Below are positions 42,500 to 53,611 of a DNA stretch of 64,000 bases, piece by piece. Location of the stretch: assembly GCF_902459465.1 (NCBI RefSeq), contig NC_047078.1:8704333-8768332 (forward strand), written 5' to 3'. The notes under the pieces are model-generated. The model did no database searches, was not told the DNA's origin, and saw only the letters and a program-made list of their open reading frames with translations. Within the stretch, counting starts at the first letter, position 1, and every line of letters starts with the position of its first letter. Both the position numbers and the translations under genes were made by a program. The DNA is from Asterias rubens (taxonomy: Eukaryota; Echinodermata; Asteroidea; Forcipulatida; Asteriidae).

Positions 42500-42600
42500 T
42501 GTTTGTATGATAAGAGAGATTGGCTGTTGCCAGCTTGGTGTTTATTTCCCCCTTGTGGGAGTTTGCCGAGTTTCCTTGATGGAAAGATCATTCAAACAAA
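42500..42600 (+). mobile_element. Dispersed repeat, also at 62010-62100
   Basis: GATTGGCTGTTGCCAGCTTG, GTTTGCCGAGTTTCCTTGAT; the reverse complement recurs inside the J-domain gene's first visible intron. Confidence 0.6.
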
Positions 42601-42878
42601 CAAACAAACAAACAAATAATACTGCCCATACAGATCCTTGTCATTTGATTGGTCCACGTTTCTTAGACACAGATCCTTGTCACTTGACTGGTTGGACACG
42701 TGTCACGTGTCGTCATATAATTAACCATGTATACTGCAGCGAAGCTCCAATAGGAGTCCTGTATGGATAGTTACTATAGGACGCTTGTTTCTAAAATAAT
42801 CGTCCCCGCGTTTTTCCACATGATGCACATGCATGTTACGGCGGACAATATTGGTGTACACACCGAGTCGTCCACATA

Positions 42879-43031
42879 GGGTGCGTTCGTTTAGCTCCCC
42901 TAAGTCGACCCCGGTGCGTGGCGGTTGTTTTTACCAGGACGAACGTGGGTAATTATCTGCACACACTAGTCCTTGGGGAAAAAAAACGCCACACACCGGG
43001 GTCGACCCAGGGAAGCTAAACGAACGCACCC
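42879..43031. mobile_element. Palindromic MITE, GGGTGCGTTCG type, copy 1
   Basis: 153 bp, nearly a complete inverted repeat: GGGTGCGTTCGTTTAGCTCC and its complement at the right end, inner GTCGACCCCGGTG. Second copy at 61246; a fragment at 56026-56058. Confidence 0.8.
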
Positions 43032-43039
43032 ACTGTTTC

Positions 43040-43532
43040 TGTCTCTACAATGTGGACCTCTTTTGTCACAGGTCCACTTCGTATGTATTGTTAGATTTTC
43101 AACTTTGTAGTAGTTTTGTTTATGTTGGATCCTCTTTTTCTGTAATGTTCGATCTATATGGTAAGGTATGATCATTGTCAGTGTGGTTAATATAAAACAG
43201 TGCTTCGTAATGAACTCTCTTGTGAGGCATGAACATCTGACGTCACACTTTTTACGCCAGATACCGGTCTTGAGCCTAAGTCGACCCCCTTACAAATACA
43301 CCTTTGAGCTCGCAATCATTATTACATGGAGAATCGCAGTCAAATTACACATGTATTCTTAAAAACATTGTGCAAGCTGCATGCAGACGACCGTAAAGTG
43401 CAGCTAGCTGGCAAACATCACCCTCGGACCAATCAAAACACGGAAATGGAAAGCTTATCCAATGAAACTATTTTATTCAATGAAATTGTTGGTTCTGTTG
43501 TCGGGAATCATACGTGAACAGAGGGTGTTACA
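43040..43532. other. Intergenic, unassigned
   Basis: Mixed sequence without recognisable gene or repeat. Confidence 0.35.
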
Positions 43533-43936
43533 TTGTGGGGGGAGGGGGGTGGCAACCAACACGAAGTAGACGCATGCATATTCAATGACCACAGTTTGCA
43601 ACTACGTATGTGATAAGATATAAAAATGTTGTCTCTTCAGACAATGGGACGTTTTATTATAAACTAGCAATCGGTGAACAACAAGTCTGAGAAAAATCCC
43701 AACTGTTTCTTTCGAACAACCGAACTGATTGTACTTTGTGGGGGGAGGGGGTGGCAACCAACACGAAGTAGACGCATGCATATTCAATGACCACAGTTTG
43801 AACCTACGTATGTGATAAGATATAAAAATGTTGTCTCTTCAGACAACGGGACGTTTTATTATAAACTAGCAATCGGTGAACAACAAGTCTGAGAAAAATC
43901 CCAACTGTTTCTTTCGAACAGCCGAACTGATTGTAC
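43533..43936. repeat. Recent 202-bp tandem duplication
   Basis: Two adjacent copies differ at only a few bases (for example CAATGGGACG versus CAACGGGACG). Each begins with a G-rich run and ends CCGAACTGATTGTACT. Confidence 0.9.
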
Positions 43937-44024
43937 TATGTGGTGCCGTGCTCTTTTTTTTTATCACCACAAATTTTCAACAAATACTTAAAAATAGGTT
44001 GCCGTGGACGGTAAATGTCTTTAA

Positions 44025-44180
44025 AGGGGTCTAGACCTTTGAACTTTTGTTTACAAGTTTTATTTAAACCCATTTTCACACGAGATAAATTTAGCAAGGG
44101 TCCCTTGCTAAATTGTAACAAGGTTGTCAAAATGTACGTCGTGTGAACAGACAGCAATTGTTGTTGTGTCCAAGGTCTCT
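44025..44180. mobile_element. Palindromic MITE
   Basis: Axis at 44101: TTTAGCAAGGG, T, CCCTTGCTAAA. Outer inverted words TTCACACGAG / CGTGTGAAC and AGACCTTTGAAC / CCAAGGTCTC. Confidence 0.65.
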
Positions 44181-45576
44181 TGAAAAATATTGTCCAACAT
44201 TGCTACATAATACGAAAGATAATGTTCATAGCAAGTATCTTGCGAAACAATATGGGCGGCCAAAAGGGCCAAAAGCTAAATAAAATAAAAACTAACTATA
44301 TTTTTTAAAACTAACATAAAAAACGAAAATTAAAGAACAATTACAGTTTATTAAAGATAAACAATAATACCAATAATACCAATAATAAACAAATGAAATT
44401 TATGTGTTGATCGTAAATACAGAGCACCAAAAGTTTAAAATGAATAAAATAAAAATAAAATAAAAAACAGCATTATATTGTTAATTTAGATTAAAGGGAA
44501 AAGATGAGCAATTAGTCAAAACTTGAAATGAAAAACTATTAATCCACTAGAAAAAAATATTACATTAAATATAAAAAAAGGTTATAATAAAAACATGTTT
44601 GTCCCTTTAAAAATAAATACACGAAATGTTTTTAAATTAACAGAAAAGGAAACTATAAAAAAAAATAATCCATTAGAAAAAAATGACACTAAATTACAAA
44701 AAATCATTAATAATAAAAGAAATGTTTGTCCCTTAAAAATAATTACACGAAATGTTTTTAAATTAACAAGAAAAAACCTATCCAAAAAAATAATCAATAA
44801 GAACAAAAATTCACTAAATAAAAAAAAAAGTTAATTATAAAAATTGTTTGCCCTGAAAAATAATTACACGAAATGTTTTTAAATAAAAAATACAAAATTA
44901 ATTATCCTTAAAAAAAACTACTCTTTATATATTTTTTTAATTCTTACCTAAAAACCACCAACGTAAAAAAAACGAAACAAACATTGAGGGCGTCAAACTA
45001 AAGACAAATTGTGTAAAGGACAAATTTTTTGTAAAGGACAAATTTTGTAAAGGACAAATTTCAGAATCAACGAACAAAAATGTTTATGAACTGACCATTA
45101 ATGAACATAGAGGGCGCACATTGTGGCAAGTCGCGAATTTCTTTTCCCAATGACTTTGTCCAAGATTTTCCCATTGGCTGCAAGACAGCATCATTCATCG
45201 TACTCGCCGGGCCAGTGTTCCCCTATTATTAAAGCTTTTATCATGTTATTAGAATAGCTCTATGGGTTGAAACATGTGATTTCATGGAGCCATAATTAAA
45301 ATAAAATAAAAACTTTTATTTTACATGGGTAGGTGTACATATTCATGTACAGTCCATGTATGGTGGTGCAATAAAAACCAAAGATCGTACGATCATTGAT
45401 AAAAACCTGTGCTTTCAAGGCTGATCATGTGTGTGAGAAAAGCTCTTGTAAATTCGGGAATTCCCCAGGAATGTTTTTTTTTTAAAGTACACACAGCCCA
45501 GCCTGCACTGGAGCCCCCAATTTCATGGCTCTGTTTACTGTGCGTATCGACGCTTGTGGAAGCAGGGAATGGACCC

Positions 45577-45876
45577 CATAGATATAGAATAGAATAACTA
45601 GATCGGCCGTGCGTACATACGCGGGTTCTGGCATGGGGGCCGCCATTGCCTATCTCCCGTGTACATTTTCTGTGTGTTGCCGTCAGCACGTGACTTTTTG
45701 CCGTCAGCACGTGACATTTAGCGCGTCAAGGCCTATCTCCCGTGTTCATTTTTGCGCGTCGCCTTTCGAACGTGAAATTTTTACCGCGTCCATAGCGAAC
45801 AAAAACTTTTTCTACACAGGCAATGGCGCGTATGTGTACGCGCGGCCGATCTAGTTATTTTAATTCTATATCTATG
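45577..45876. mobile_element. 300-bp hAT-type MITE nested in the long-TIR element
   Basis: Perfect 8-bp direct repeats ATGGACCC at 45569-45576 and 45877-45884. Inverted ends are CATAGATATAGAAT and ATAACTAGATCGGCCG. 8-bp duplications are the hAT hallmark. Confidence 0.88.
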
Positions 45877-45884
45877 ATGGACCC

Positions 45885-47755
45885 TTCCCATGAAATATTA
45901 TGCTAATTACATTCACGCATGCGTACAGACCCTGTTGGTTGGCAAACGCCATAGAGTTGTGCACTATAAGCAGATGCGCAATCGCGTCTCCGTCACGCAC
46001 CCATTAACCGTGTACAAAACAGCGCGATGTTCCCCTCATTTTGCCAATCAAAACGTTAGTGCGCACGCGCTACGTGCAGTTTACATATTTCATGGGAAGG
46101 GTCTCTTCTGCGCTTATGTCTTTCAAGCATGTTAACAATATAGTGGGGAATTTCGGCACGTGCGCATTCGTACTCTACGCGTTAGCAGCTGCTCACCGTA
46201 AGCAAAGAATCAACGCTTTGGAAAATACGAAATTATTTGCTTTTGTCAAGCATTTTCACAGGTTAGCGGGGCTTTTGGTTTGTGCCCATGTGCACTTCAC
46301 GTTGAGCATTTAGGGTCTATGAAGGTGCAATTAAGTAAAACTTGTGCTGAAAGGATTGAAAGACTGTGTCACTGATGTCTTGTGTTTTGTAGTCTTGTAA
46401 TCATGAGCGACAGAAGTGGTTATAACCATGAGTTAACCAAGGGGAATTTCATCGCGACACTTTCATAGTACGTAGCTTTAGTCGCACTATAAACCAAGTG
46501 GGTTGAAAAGCAGAAGGCGCGACTCGACTAAGCAATCAAAATCCGCAATTTCCCATGAGTTGTTCAACAAGATATGGTTACGACTACGTTCCTATGGTGT
46601 TGTGATAATACTTACGAAGGACTTGTACAAGTCTACACTCATGCTTTTAATATTATGCTTAAGTAAGCCCATTGTATGTCACACAACCAGGACCCAATTT
46701 CATGGCTCTGCTTTCTGTAAGCACAGAATCGGCGCTTGCGGAAGCAGGGAATTCTGTGCTTACGGCAAGCCTATTTCACAGGTTAGCGGCGAATTTTTGC
46801 TTCTACGCATGCGTACTCCACGTTACTAGGCATTCTATGCTTACAAGGCTAGCGCAGAAATTCGGAGCTTGCAAGTAAGCGGGGAATCGAGATCGTAAGT
46901 GCAGAATTCGGCGGTAAGCAGAGCCATGAAAGTGGGCCCAGATCTACAGTTGCTCATGTGTTTCAACTTAACAAAAAGTCTCCAACCTTATAACAATGGT
47001 TGTTCCAAGCTACGCAGCTACTCAGATACGCTTAGGTTTCAAGATACGCTACTTTCCTTCAAGTTACGCTATAATATAAAAACGGTGTACATAGCCCGAG
47101 TCAAGCTACGCTTACATTCCATATGCAGCTATGTTTACTTTCCAAGACAGCTACGCTTACGTTCCAAGATATGCTTACGTTCCAAAAGATATGGTTACGT
47201 TCCAAGCACGCAGCTACGCTTTACATTCCAAGACACATTTAGGTTCCAAGTTACGCTACAATATCAACAGGTACGCTTTCAATCCGAGTCGATAGGCTCA
47301 CGATTCAAGGTTTGCAACATCACTTACGTTTCAAAAAACGATCTAAAAAAGGTCTATGGACACTTTTAAATCCCTCAAGATTCCCTTCCCCCATAATTAA
47401 AAAATCTTTTACTGTGAATACTAACAGGGCCCACCTTCATTTGTTAGCAAAATACTGCTAACAAAATTTCTTCACTATCAACAAATTTAGTCGGGCACCA
47501 GTCATAAGTCCACAATTTCTCTTCATTTGGTTTTCAGAGCAAATTGTATCACTGACTTTATTTTATTTTCATGTTATCCCTGATCGTAAGCCACCAGTCG
47601 CAGTAGGCCAGCTTTCAGCTGCTTATGGCAATGCTCAATATGGTCTTATACACGTACACCAATAGTTTTGAACTTTTTAGTTTTAAGTCGTCTTGCAAAT
47701 GCATGGCCAGCATCTGAGACCAGATGTATGATGAAAAATTCGCTTTTTGCAGCGA
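45885..47755. repeat. Inner part of the long-TIR element
   Basis: Degenerate repeats: TTTCATGGCTCTG...GGAAGCAGGGAAT (45520, 46700) and a run of TACGCTTACATTCCAAG-like words at 46995-47300. Open frames here are incidental. Confidence 0.5.
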
Positions 47756-48812
47756 ATGGGAAAATCTTGGCCTATAAAAAAACCCACTAAAATAAAAGAG
47801 AAAAATTCGCGACTCGCCATCATCCGCGCCCTCTATGTTCATTTATGGTCAGTTCGTCAAAACTTTTGTTCGTTGATTCTGAAATATTTTTTCCTTTACA
47901 AAATTTGTCCTTCACAAAATTTGTCCTTTACAAAATTTGTCCTTTACAAAATTTGTCTTTAGTTTGACGCCCTCAATGTTTGTTTCGGTTTTTTTAACGT
48001 AGCTTGTGCAATTTTAGTTTACCTTGGTGGATTTTAGGTAAGAATTAAAAAAATTCATGAGGTGTAATTTTTTTTAAGGATAATTTTTTAATTTTTTATT
48101 TAAAAACATTTCGTATAATTATTTTTCAGGGCAAACAATTTTTATAATTAACTTTATTTTTTATTTAGTGAATTTTTTTTCTTAAGGATGATTTTTTTGG
48201 ATAGTTTTTTTTTTTCTTGTTAATTTAAAAACATTTCGTGTAATTAATTTTAAGGGACAAACATTTCTTTTATTATTAGTGATTTTTTTTAATTTAGTGT
48301 GTTTTTTTTCTAACGCATTTTTTTTTGATGGTTTTCTTTTACTGTTAATTTAAAAACATTTCGTGTATTTATTTTTAAAGGGACAAACATGTTTTTATTA
48401 TAACCTTTTTTTATATTTAGTGTAATATTTTTTTCTAGTGGATTAATATTTTTTCATATTATTTCAAGTTTTGACTAATTGTTCATCTTTTCCCTTTATA
48501 ATCTAAATTAACAATATGCTGTTTTTTATTTTATTATTATTTTGTTCATTTTAAACTTTTTGTGCTCTGTATTTACGATTTACACATAAATTTCGTTTGT
48601 TTATTATTGGTATTATTGTTTATCTTTAATTAATTGTAATTGTTCTTTAATTTTCGTTTTTTATGTTAGTTTTAAAAAATATAGTTAGTTTTTATTTTAT
48701 TTAGCTTTTGGCCCTTTTGGCCGCCCATAGAAACAAGCGTTAACAAAATGTATATCAATCTCAAATTTAAAGAGCTCTGATTGGCTGATTGAATAATATC
48801 ATGTGTGTGAGA

Positions 48813-48820
48813 TGACGTCA
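48813..48820 (+). promoter_or_regulatory. Perfect CRE, insulin-like gene 2
   Basis: TGACGTCA, 36 bp upstream of the TATA box, inside a block (TGTGAGATGA...TTAGTAATT) shared with gene 1's promoter. Consensus site for CREB/ATF factors. Confidence 0.6.
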
Positions 48821-48856
48821 GTGAATGTTTAACATTAGTAATTGAAATAAAGTTCA

Positions 48857-48863
48857 TATAAAA
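48857..48863 (+). promoter_or_regulatory. TATA box, insulin-like gene 2
   Basis: TATAAAA 53 bp before the ATG, almost the same spacing as in gene 1. Confidence 0.7.
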
Positions 48864-48916
48864 GTAGTTGAATATCCGGTCGAGACATCACCTTGTCGTC
48901 AACATCGACCTTCAAT

Positions 48917-48968
48917 ATGACTCGTATTCTACTCCTTGCAGCTGTGGCACTTGTCGTGGTCTACCAGG
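48917..48968 (+). CDS. Insulin-like 2, exon 1 (signal peptide)
   Basis: 52 nt, donor GTAAGT, phase 1. Hydrophobic signal core. Confidence 0.87.
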
Positions 48969-51900
48969 GTAAGTCTGAAATTAGTTTTCTTCATGTTAAG
49001 TTTTTCCTACTTTTGACAAAATGATAAGTAAGATTTGAACATAGTATATTTAGCCGAGGTTTGCGGATATCACCATGAGTACATCTCTTAAGAGTCCAGG
49101 GGTGGATTTCACAAAGAGTTGGGACTAGTCTTATATCGAGTTAGGACGAGTTACTCGTCCTAACCTAGGACTAGCTGTACGTTTTTGATATCTCTTTAAT
49201 AGGACTAGTCCTAAAATAGGACTAGTCCTAACTCTTTGTGAAATCGACCCCAGTATTCTCCTGAAGATGATCATAGCATATATTCTAATGTGGGTTTTTG
49301 TTGTTATTATTATAAAGCATGAAACAACCATTGTACACAAAAAACAGCAATGATGATTCGATGATACATGTTATGCTAAATAATTTTACAATGATTTGAA
49401 GATGTTTTTAACCAGAAAAGTATAAAAACAATTCAGACTAAAAGATGAGGAACAGGATGAACTGGTGTTTTTGTGATGCATCACATGATGCTGATTCGAT
49501 TTAGATAATGTGTGGCACTCAGATAATATGGCCGAAAAAGAGGGATACGAGGAGAATCTGACTGCGGTTATGACTTTTTATTCTGTAAAATAGAACTTAT
49601 GTAAGCCAAACGTCACACTAGTGTTTTAAAGGCACTGGACAACATGTGTAATTGCTCAAAATAATTATTAGAATAAAACCTTACTTGGTATGGGGACACG
49701 TTGGTAGTATAAAACATTGTGAAGAACGGCTCCCTCTGAAGTAACGTAGTTTGAGAAAGATGGCATTTTTGACGAATTTGTTTTCGAGACCTCAGAAATA
49801 GATTTTGAGGTCTCGAAATCAGGCATCTGAAAGCACACAACTTCTTGTGACAGAGGTGTTTTTTCTTCCGTTCTTTTCTCGCAACCTCGACGACCAAATT
49901 GAGCAAAAATTTTCACAGGTTTTTTATTTTATGTTATGTTGAAATACACCAAGTAAGAAGACAGGTCTTTGACAATTACCAATAGTGTCCAGTCTAAAGT
50001 ATTTGTTTTGTTTGTTGCAGTGTCCGGAGCACCAAACCACAATGGCTTGTTGAGAGAAGCAAAAAGGAACATGTAAGTTATTCCATTGATTTATTTATGC
50101 TTAAATATTCGCAAAAATGTTTGTGATAAGAGCAGTGATCCTACCCATGAGTTTTTATTTAATCTGGTGTGCTGTTATTTTAGAGAGATGTGTTTAATCT
50201 TTCTCTTTTTCTGTCTGTCTTTTGACGCCAAACTCTTTTTCACTCTTCTTTAAAACGCTTGCCCGCCCCCTTCTGAAATGTATGTTTATACCATTGACAT
50301 AATAATTTTATTATCAAATACACGGTGACTGATAATGACAGTCACAGTGTGATAACGCAGGGGAAAAAAGGAAAACATTAGAGCAAATAATGCAGGTCTA
50401 AAAAAAAAAAAATTAAAGCATCAATTAGCTGCTTATCCCGAATTCTATCAAAAGATAACTTTCCAGAAAAACCCTTCCGGTTTAATTCAATCACCCAAAC
50501 TGACCCTGCCGTTGACAATTCCCAACAATCCATCTCTGATTTCAAGTCCAAGTCAAGCAGGTACTCCAGCACCCCCCCTTACCCATCTTGCCACTCAAAT
50601 TATTTTAGACTTTACCCTTTCGCCCTGTTTTTTTTTTTGGGGGGGGGTTTTCCTATAATTAATTGTTACATTGTATGGTTTTGTAAATGTTGTATTTTTA
50701 ACCATCCTGTTATTGGCGCTTGCACTGTTAGAGTGCTGAATAAAATAAAATAAATGAATTTTAATTTAAAAAATAAAATAAATTAACAGTACAATCAACG
50801 TTTAAATCGATAACCAGTTGCTGAAAATCACCTTTAAAACCTCATTAAAATCTGCACTTAATTTAGATTGGGTAGGCGTGGTCACCAATCAAGGTGGGAT
50901 GAGACGCATTTTTATTGCGATGATGCACTGGAACAGCAGAGGGAAGTGATTTGCGACCCTAACCACACTCATGCTCCAGTTCAACCTACACCAACTGGTG
51001 GACCACTTCCACCTACAGTATCACCTGGACACCAAGGTGGGTGTTCAGTTTTGATACCAGACTATAGACCTTTATCATGATGCAGCCATCTTGAATTGAT
51101 ATCAATGTTTACCAAACCGAGGCTGGAAGAACAAAATAGTCTGGTTCATATTTGCAAAATGATTATTAGCATTCATTGTTGTTATTCGATACAAGGTTTA
51201 GACCAAGATGGAGGTAGCTTGATAAAATGTCTTTTGACCCATTGTACGCACGTCACAAGGCGGCAACTGTGCCACACTCACCATTTTGGTGGTCAATATG
51301 TTTACGTGTTAACTCCGCCTCGCCTAAAATGCGCACTTCACTGAATAACGCACAGTGACATTGACCACCAAAATGGCACATCCAAGATTATTCGGATGAT
51401 GGCGTCAGGTGAATTGTGTCAATAGATTAACATTATACAATGTACTAAAGGTAAACTCCCACTAAGTTAATCACCTATAGCATCCCGAACTTAGTAGCCA
51501 ATATCCAAAAATTAGTAGCCAATGTTTAACATGTGTCTACACAAACTCAACACCATTATAACATGGGTTGCCATTTGCACAAACAGGGTTAGCAGCTGGG
51601 GCCAAAATAACTGACCCGGGTTGAACATATGTATACAAAAAGTTAACATCATCATAACATCGACTGCCAATTACACAAACAGGGTTAGCAGCTGGGGTCA
51701 AAATAACTAATCCGGGTTGAACAACCGTTTTTTTTTTACAAATGTATTTATTTACAAATAAAGAAACGATCGCCTGCAGCTACCGAGTCAAGCTGATTTG
51801 GTAAAAAGAAATCCTTCGACCTGGGCTTTGATATAATCTCGTGTGAGTGGGGGTAGTTTTTGGGTCGGTGTAAGTGCAGGGTGACCACGCGGGTCGAAAT

Positions 51901-52303
51901 GTATCACACTTCGCGGGTTGGCGTAGTGATATCTTTCCCCGCCTTCCACCTCTGTAACCCCAGTTCGGTTTGGTTTTCAGTCCCTACTTGACTGCGTGGG
52001 TTTTCCCTGGAACAATTTTCTGGGGTTTTCCTCCCGCATCTAAAACTGGAACTTCCTTTCTTGTCTTCTCTCTCAACTGGGTTCTGGTATAGTTCGCTTT
52101 TCTGAGAGTCCTTGGCCACACAATCAGAATTCATAAATGGTAATTTTATATACTGGTTTGATTTATTGATATTTTGCTTAGATGCGTTCGTGGGGAAGAA
52201 TGAGGCGAGTAGGTTCTTGGGTCGTGGAGTGGTCCAGGGCTTGATTGAGGAATGCTGTTTCGAGGGGTGCCACAGCGAGGAGATTCATGAACACTGCCCA
52301 TAG
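48917..52303 (+). CDS. Insulin/relaxin-superfamily preprohormone 2
   Basis: Secreted peptide hormone precursor, 131 aa. Exons 48917-48968, 50021-50072, 50867-51036 and 52182-52303; intron phases 1, 2, 1 as in the paralog at 37423. Signal peptide (MTRILLLAAVALVVVYQ...), short propeptide ending LGRR (36-39), B chain C52-x11-C64 (YCDDALEQQREVIC), a C-peptide of ordinary length rich in Pro/Thr without the decapeptide repeats, and an A chain C116 C117-x3-C121-x8-C130 beginning GLIEECC and ending HCP. Three intrachain/interchain disulfides are expected from the family pattern. YCDD in the B chain and CCxxGC in the A chain recall starfish relaxin-like gonad-stimulating peptide, whereas GLIEECC recalls insulin. 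Cleavage before the A chain is probably at LGR106. Confidence 0.9.
49083..49255. mobile_element. Palindromic MITE, TTAGGACTAGTCC type
   Basis: Ends GGATTTCACAAAGAGTT and AACTCTTTGTGAAATC; several CTAGTCCTA words inside. In intron 1 of insulin-like gene 2. Confidence 0.8.
49626..49998. mobile_element. TTAA MITE, family A, next to exon 2
   Basis: Left TTAA at 49626, right terminus CCAATAGTGTCCAGTCTAA. Ends only 22 bp before exon 2, so the branch point probably lies in or at the MITE. Confidence 0.8.
50021..50072 (+). CDS. Insulin-like 2, exon 2 (propeptide)
   Basis: 52 nt, acceptor GTTGCAG, donor GTAAGT, phase 1 to 2. Encodes (V)SGAPNHNGLLREAKRN; GAP and LLRE are shared with the paralog. Confidence 0.85.
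50370..50765. mobile_element. LINE-like 3' tail
   Basis: A sequence ending GCGCTTGCACTGTTAGAGTG and AATAAAATAAAATAA, typical of retroelement 3' ends, with a poly-T/poly-G tract at 50622-50648. No coding part is recognised. Confidence 0.45.
50867..51036 (+). CDS. Insulin-like 2, exon 3 (B chain and C-peptide)
   Basis: Acceptor ATTTAG, donor GTGGGT, phase 2 to 1. Confidence 0.88.
51555..51724. repeat. Two tandem copies, about 104 bp
   Basis: ACAAACAGGGTTAGCAGCTG and AAAATAACT.A.CCGGGTTGAAC occur in both copies (51576, 51680) in intron 3. Confidence 0.75.
51925..52065 (+). mobile_element. SINE family II
   Basis: CCCCAGTTCGGTTTGGTTTTC, TCCCTACTTGACTGCGTGGG and CATCTAAAACTGGAAC match the copies at 29535 and 32345. 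Ends about 115 bp before exon 4. Confidence 0.65.
52182..52303 (+). CDS. Insulin-like 2, exon 4 (A chain)
   Basis: Acceptor TGCTTAG, stop TAG at 52301. Encodes FVGKNEASRFLGRGVVQ and the four-cysteine A chain. Confidence 0.92.
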
Positions 52304-53600
52304 TTTACGAGAACAAAAATCACCACCAACGATGCTGACAATTTTAGGACGCTAGGTGGCAGCATACTCACATGGTGAATCCATTGTTCTCGGTAATGTG
52401 CGCATGCTCAGAACTAGAAAAGACAATGGTCATTTACCTGGTTAGTCTGCTGCATCTAGCTTCCAAAATCTCCAATTATATTATAATGCTGATCAAATAT
52501 TTGCATAATCCTCTGACAATTCGAAATATTAATAGGTTTACTATTAATATTATTATTTTGTTGCAATACATTTCATAATATCACTGCACAGTCCTAGTAA
52601 TATCCAGGGACTGTCGAGTCAAATATTTGCAAAATCCTCTCACATTTGGAAGTATTAATAGTTGCTACTATTTTTGCTGTACAAGATTGTATTGATTTCT
52701 CGAAGTCACTGCTGAGAGTAATACCCAACTAATGTAACATTTTTTTGAGACAATACACTACACTCCATCTTTTGGCCGGTGGGGCGCTGTGTAAGCAATA
52801 TTAAAGTTAAGCCGCTTTCAAAATGGCGAATATGGTTACGATTGTTGCTAGGTGTGATGACGCATGATGACGCAGCGATCCAGCTGTTACCGTAGTTGTC
52901 ATGTGTTCCAGAAAATAAGCCCATCACAGGTTTATGATATTCTATAACACTAATATAAGCCTACTATTTATCTAATGAGTAAAATATTATTAATGTCAAA
53001 GAATTTTCATAGACTTCTCTCATTATTTGTATCGAAACACCGAATAGAAAATGCCTAAACAGAAAATGTTTCAACATAAAATACCCCAATAGAAAATATC
53101 CCAACAGAAAATGCCCCAACGCGAAACTATTCTACTAACTGTTTTATGTCAGCATTCCTATTGCATCTGGTGATGTTCATTGGAGTGTGCGTTGATCTCT
53201 TGTCCATGCATGGCGGACATTTTAACCTGTTGGTGTGGCATTGCAAAGCTGCTGCTGTGCATGGTTGAATTATAGCTGTATTGGACTGGACCGCACGTTG
53301 TTGGGCTCACAATCTTGGCGGGAATTTTGCTCTGATTGCGAGCATGGAGGATATTTTCATTCTGCTGAGGCTAGGTGCTGAATTTATGCTTGAAGCTAGT
53401 GCTGTTTGAATGTTGTGCATCTTGTTGGTTGGTTCATGCACACGGAGGCACTTGAAACCATGTGTGGTAAGTTCGCTATCATGTTCGTAAGTATTACGTT
53501 TATCCACTTGTACATTATAACCAAAGCTTTTATAACACTTACTTCTCAAAAAAGTCTAATTTGAACGCTTACAAAAAAAACTAGTCTTGATTGCCTACGT
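52304..53600. other. Intergenic, mostly unassigned
   Basis: Includes the motif at 52349, a loose 15-bp repeat of CCCAACAGAAAATG at 53040-53125 and no gene. Confidence 0.4.
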
Positions 53601-53611
53601 TCATATCATAT

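Larger units (their letters stand above)
44251..48729. mobile_element. 4.5-kb element with long inverted terminal repeats
   Basis: Starts TATGGGCGGCCAAAAGGGCC and ends with the reverse complement. The left arm (44251 to about 45180) and right arm (about 47755-48729) are inverted copies of about 930-970 bp, including the order GGCGCC-poor AT tract, ACACGAAATGTTTTTAAA repeats, four GTAAAGGACAAATT units and AGGGCG...CATAGAGGGCGC. A TA target duplication is possible. No transposase frame is visible, so it is non-autonomous or foldback type. It lies between the insulin-like genes. Confidence 0.88.

Noticed and set aside
44582-44834. Lys/Asn-rich and complementary frames
   Set aside because: AT-rich arm of the long-TIR element; no domain.
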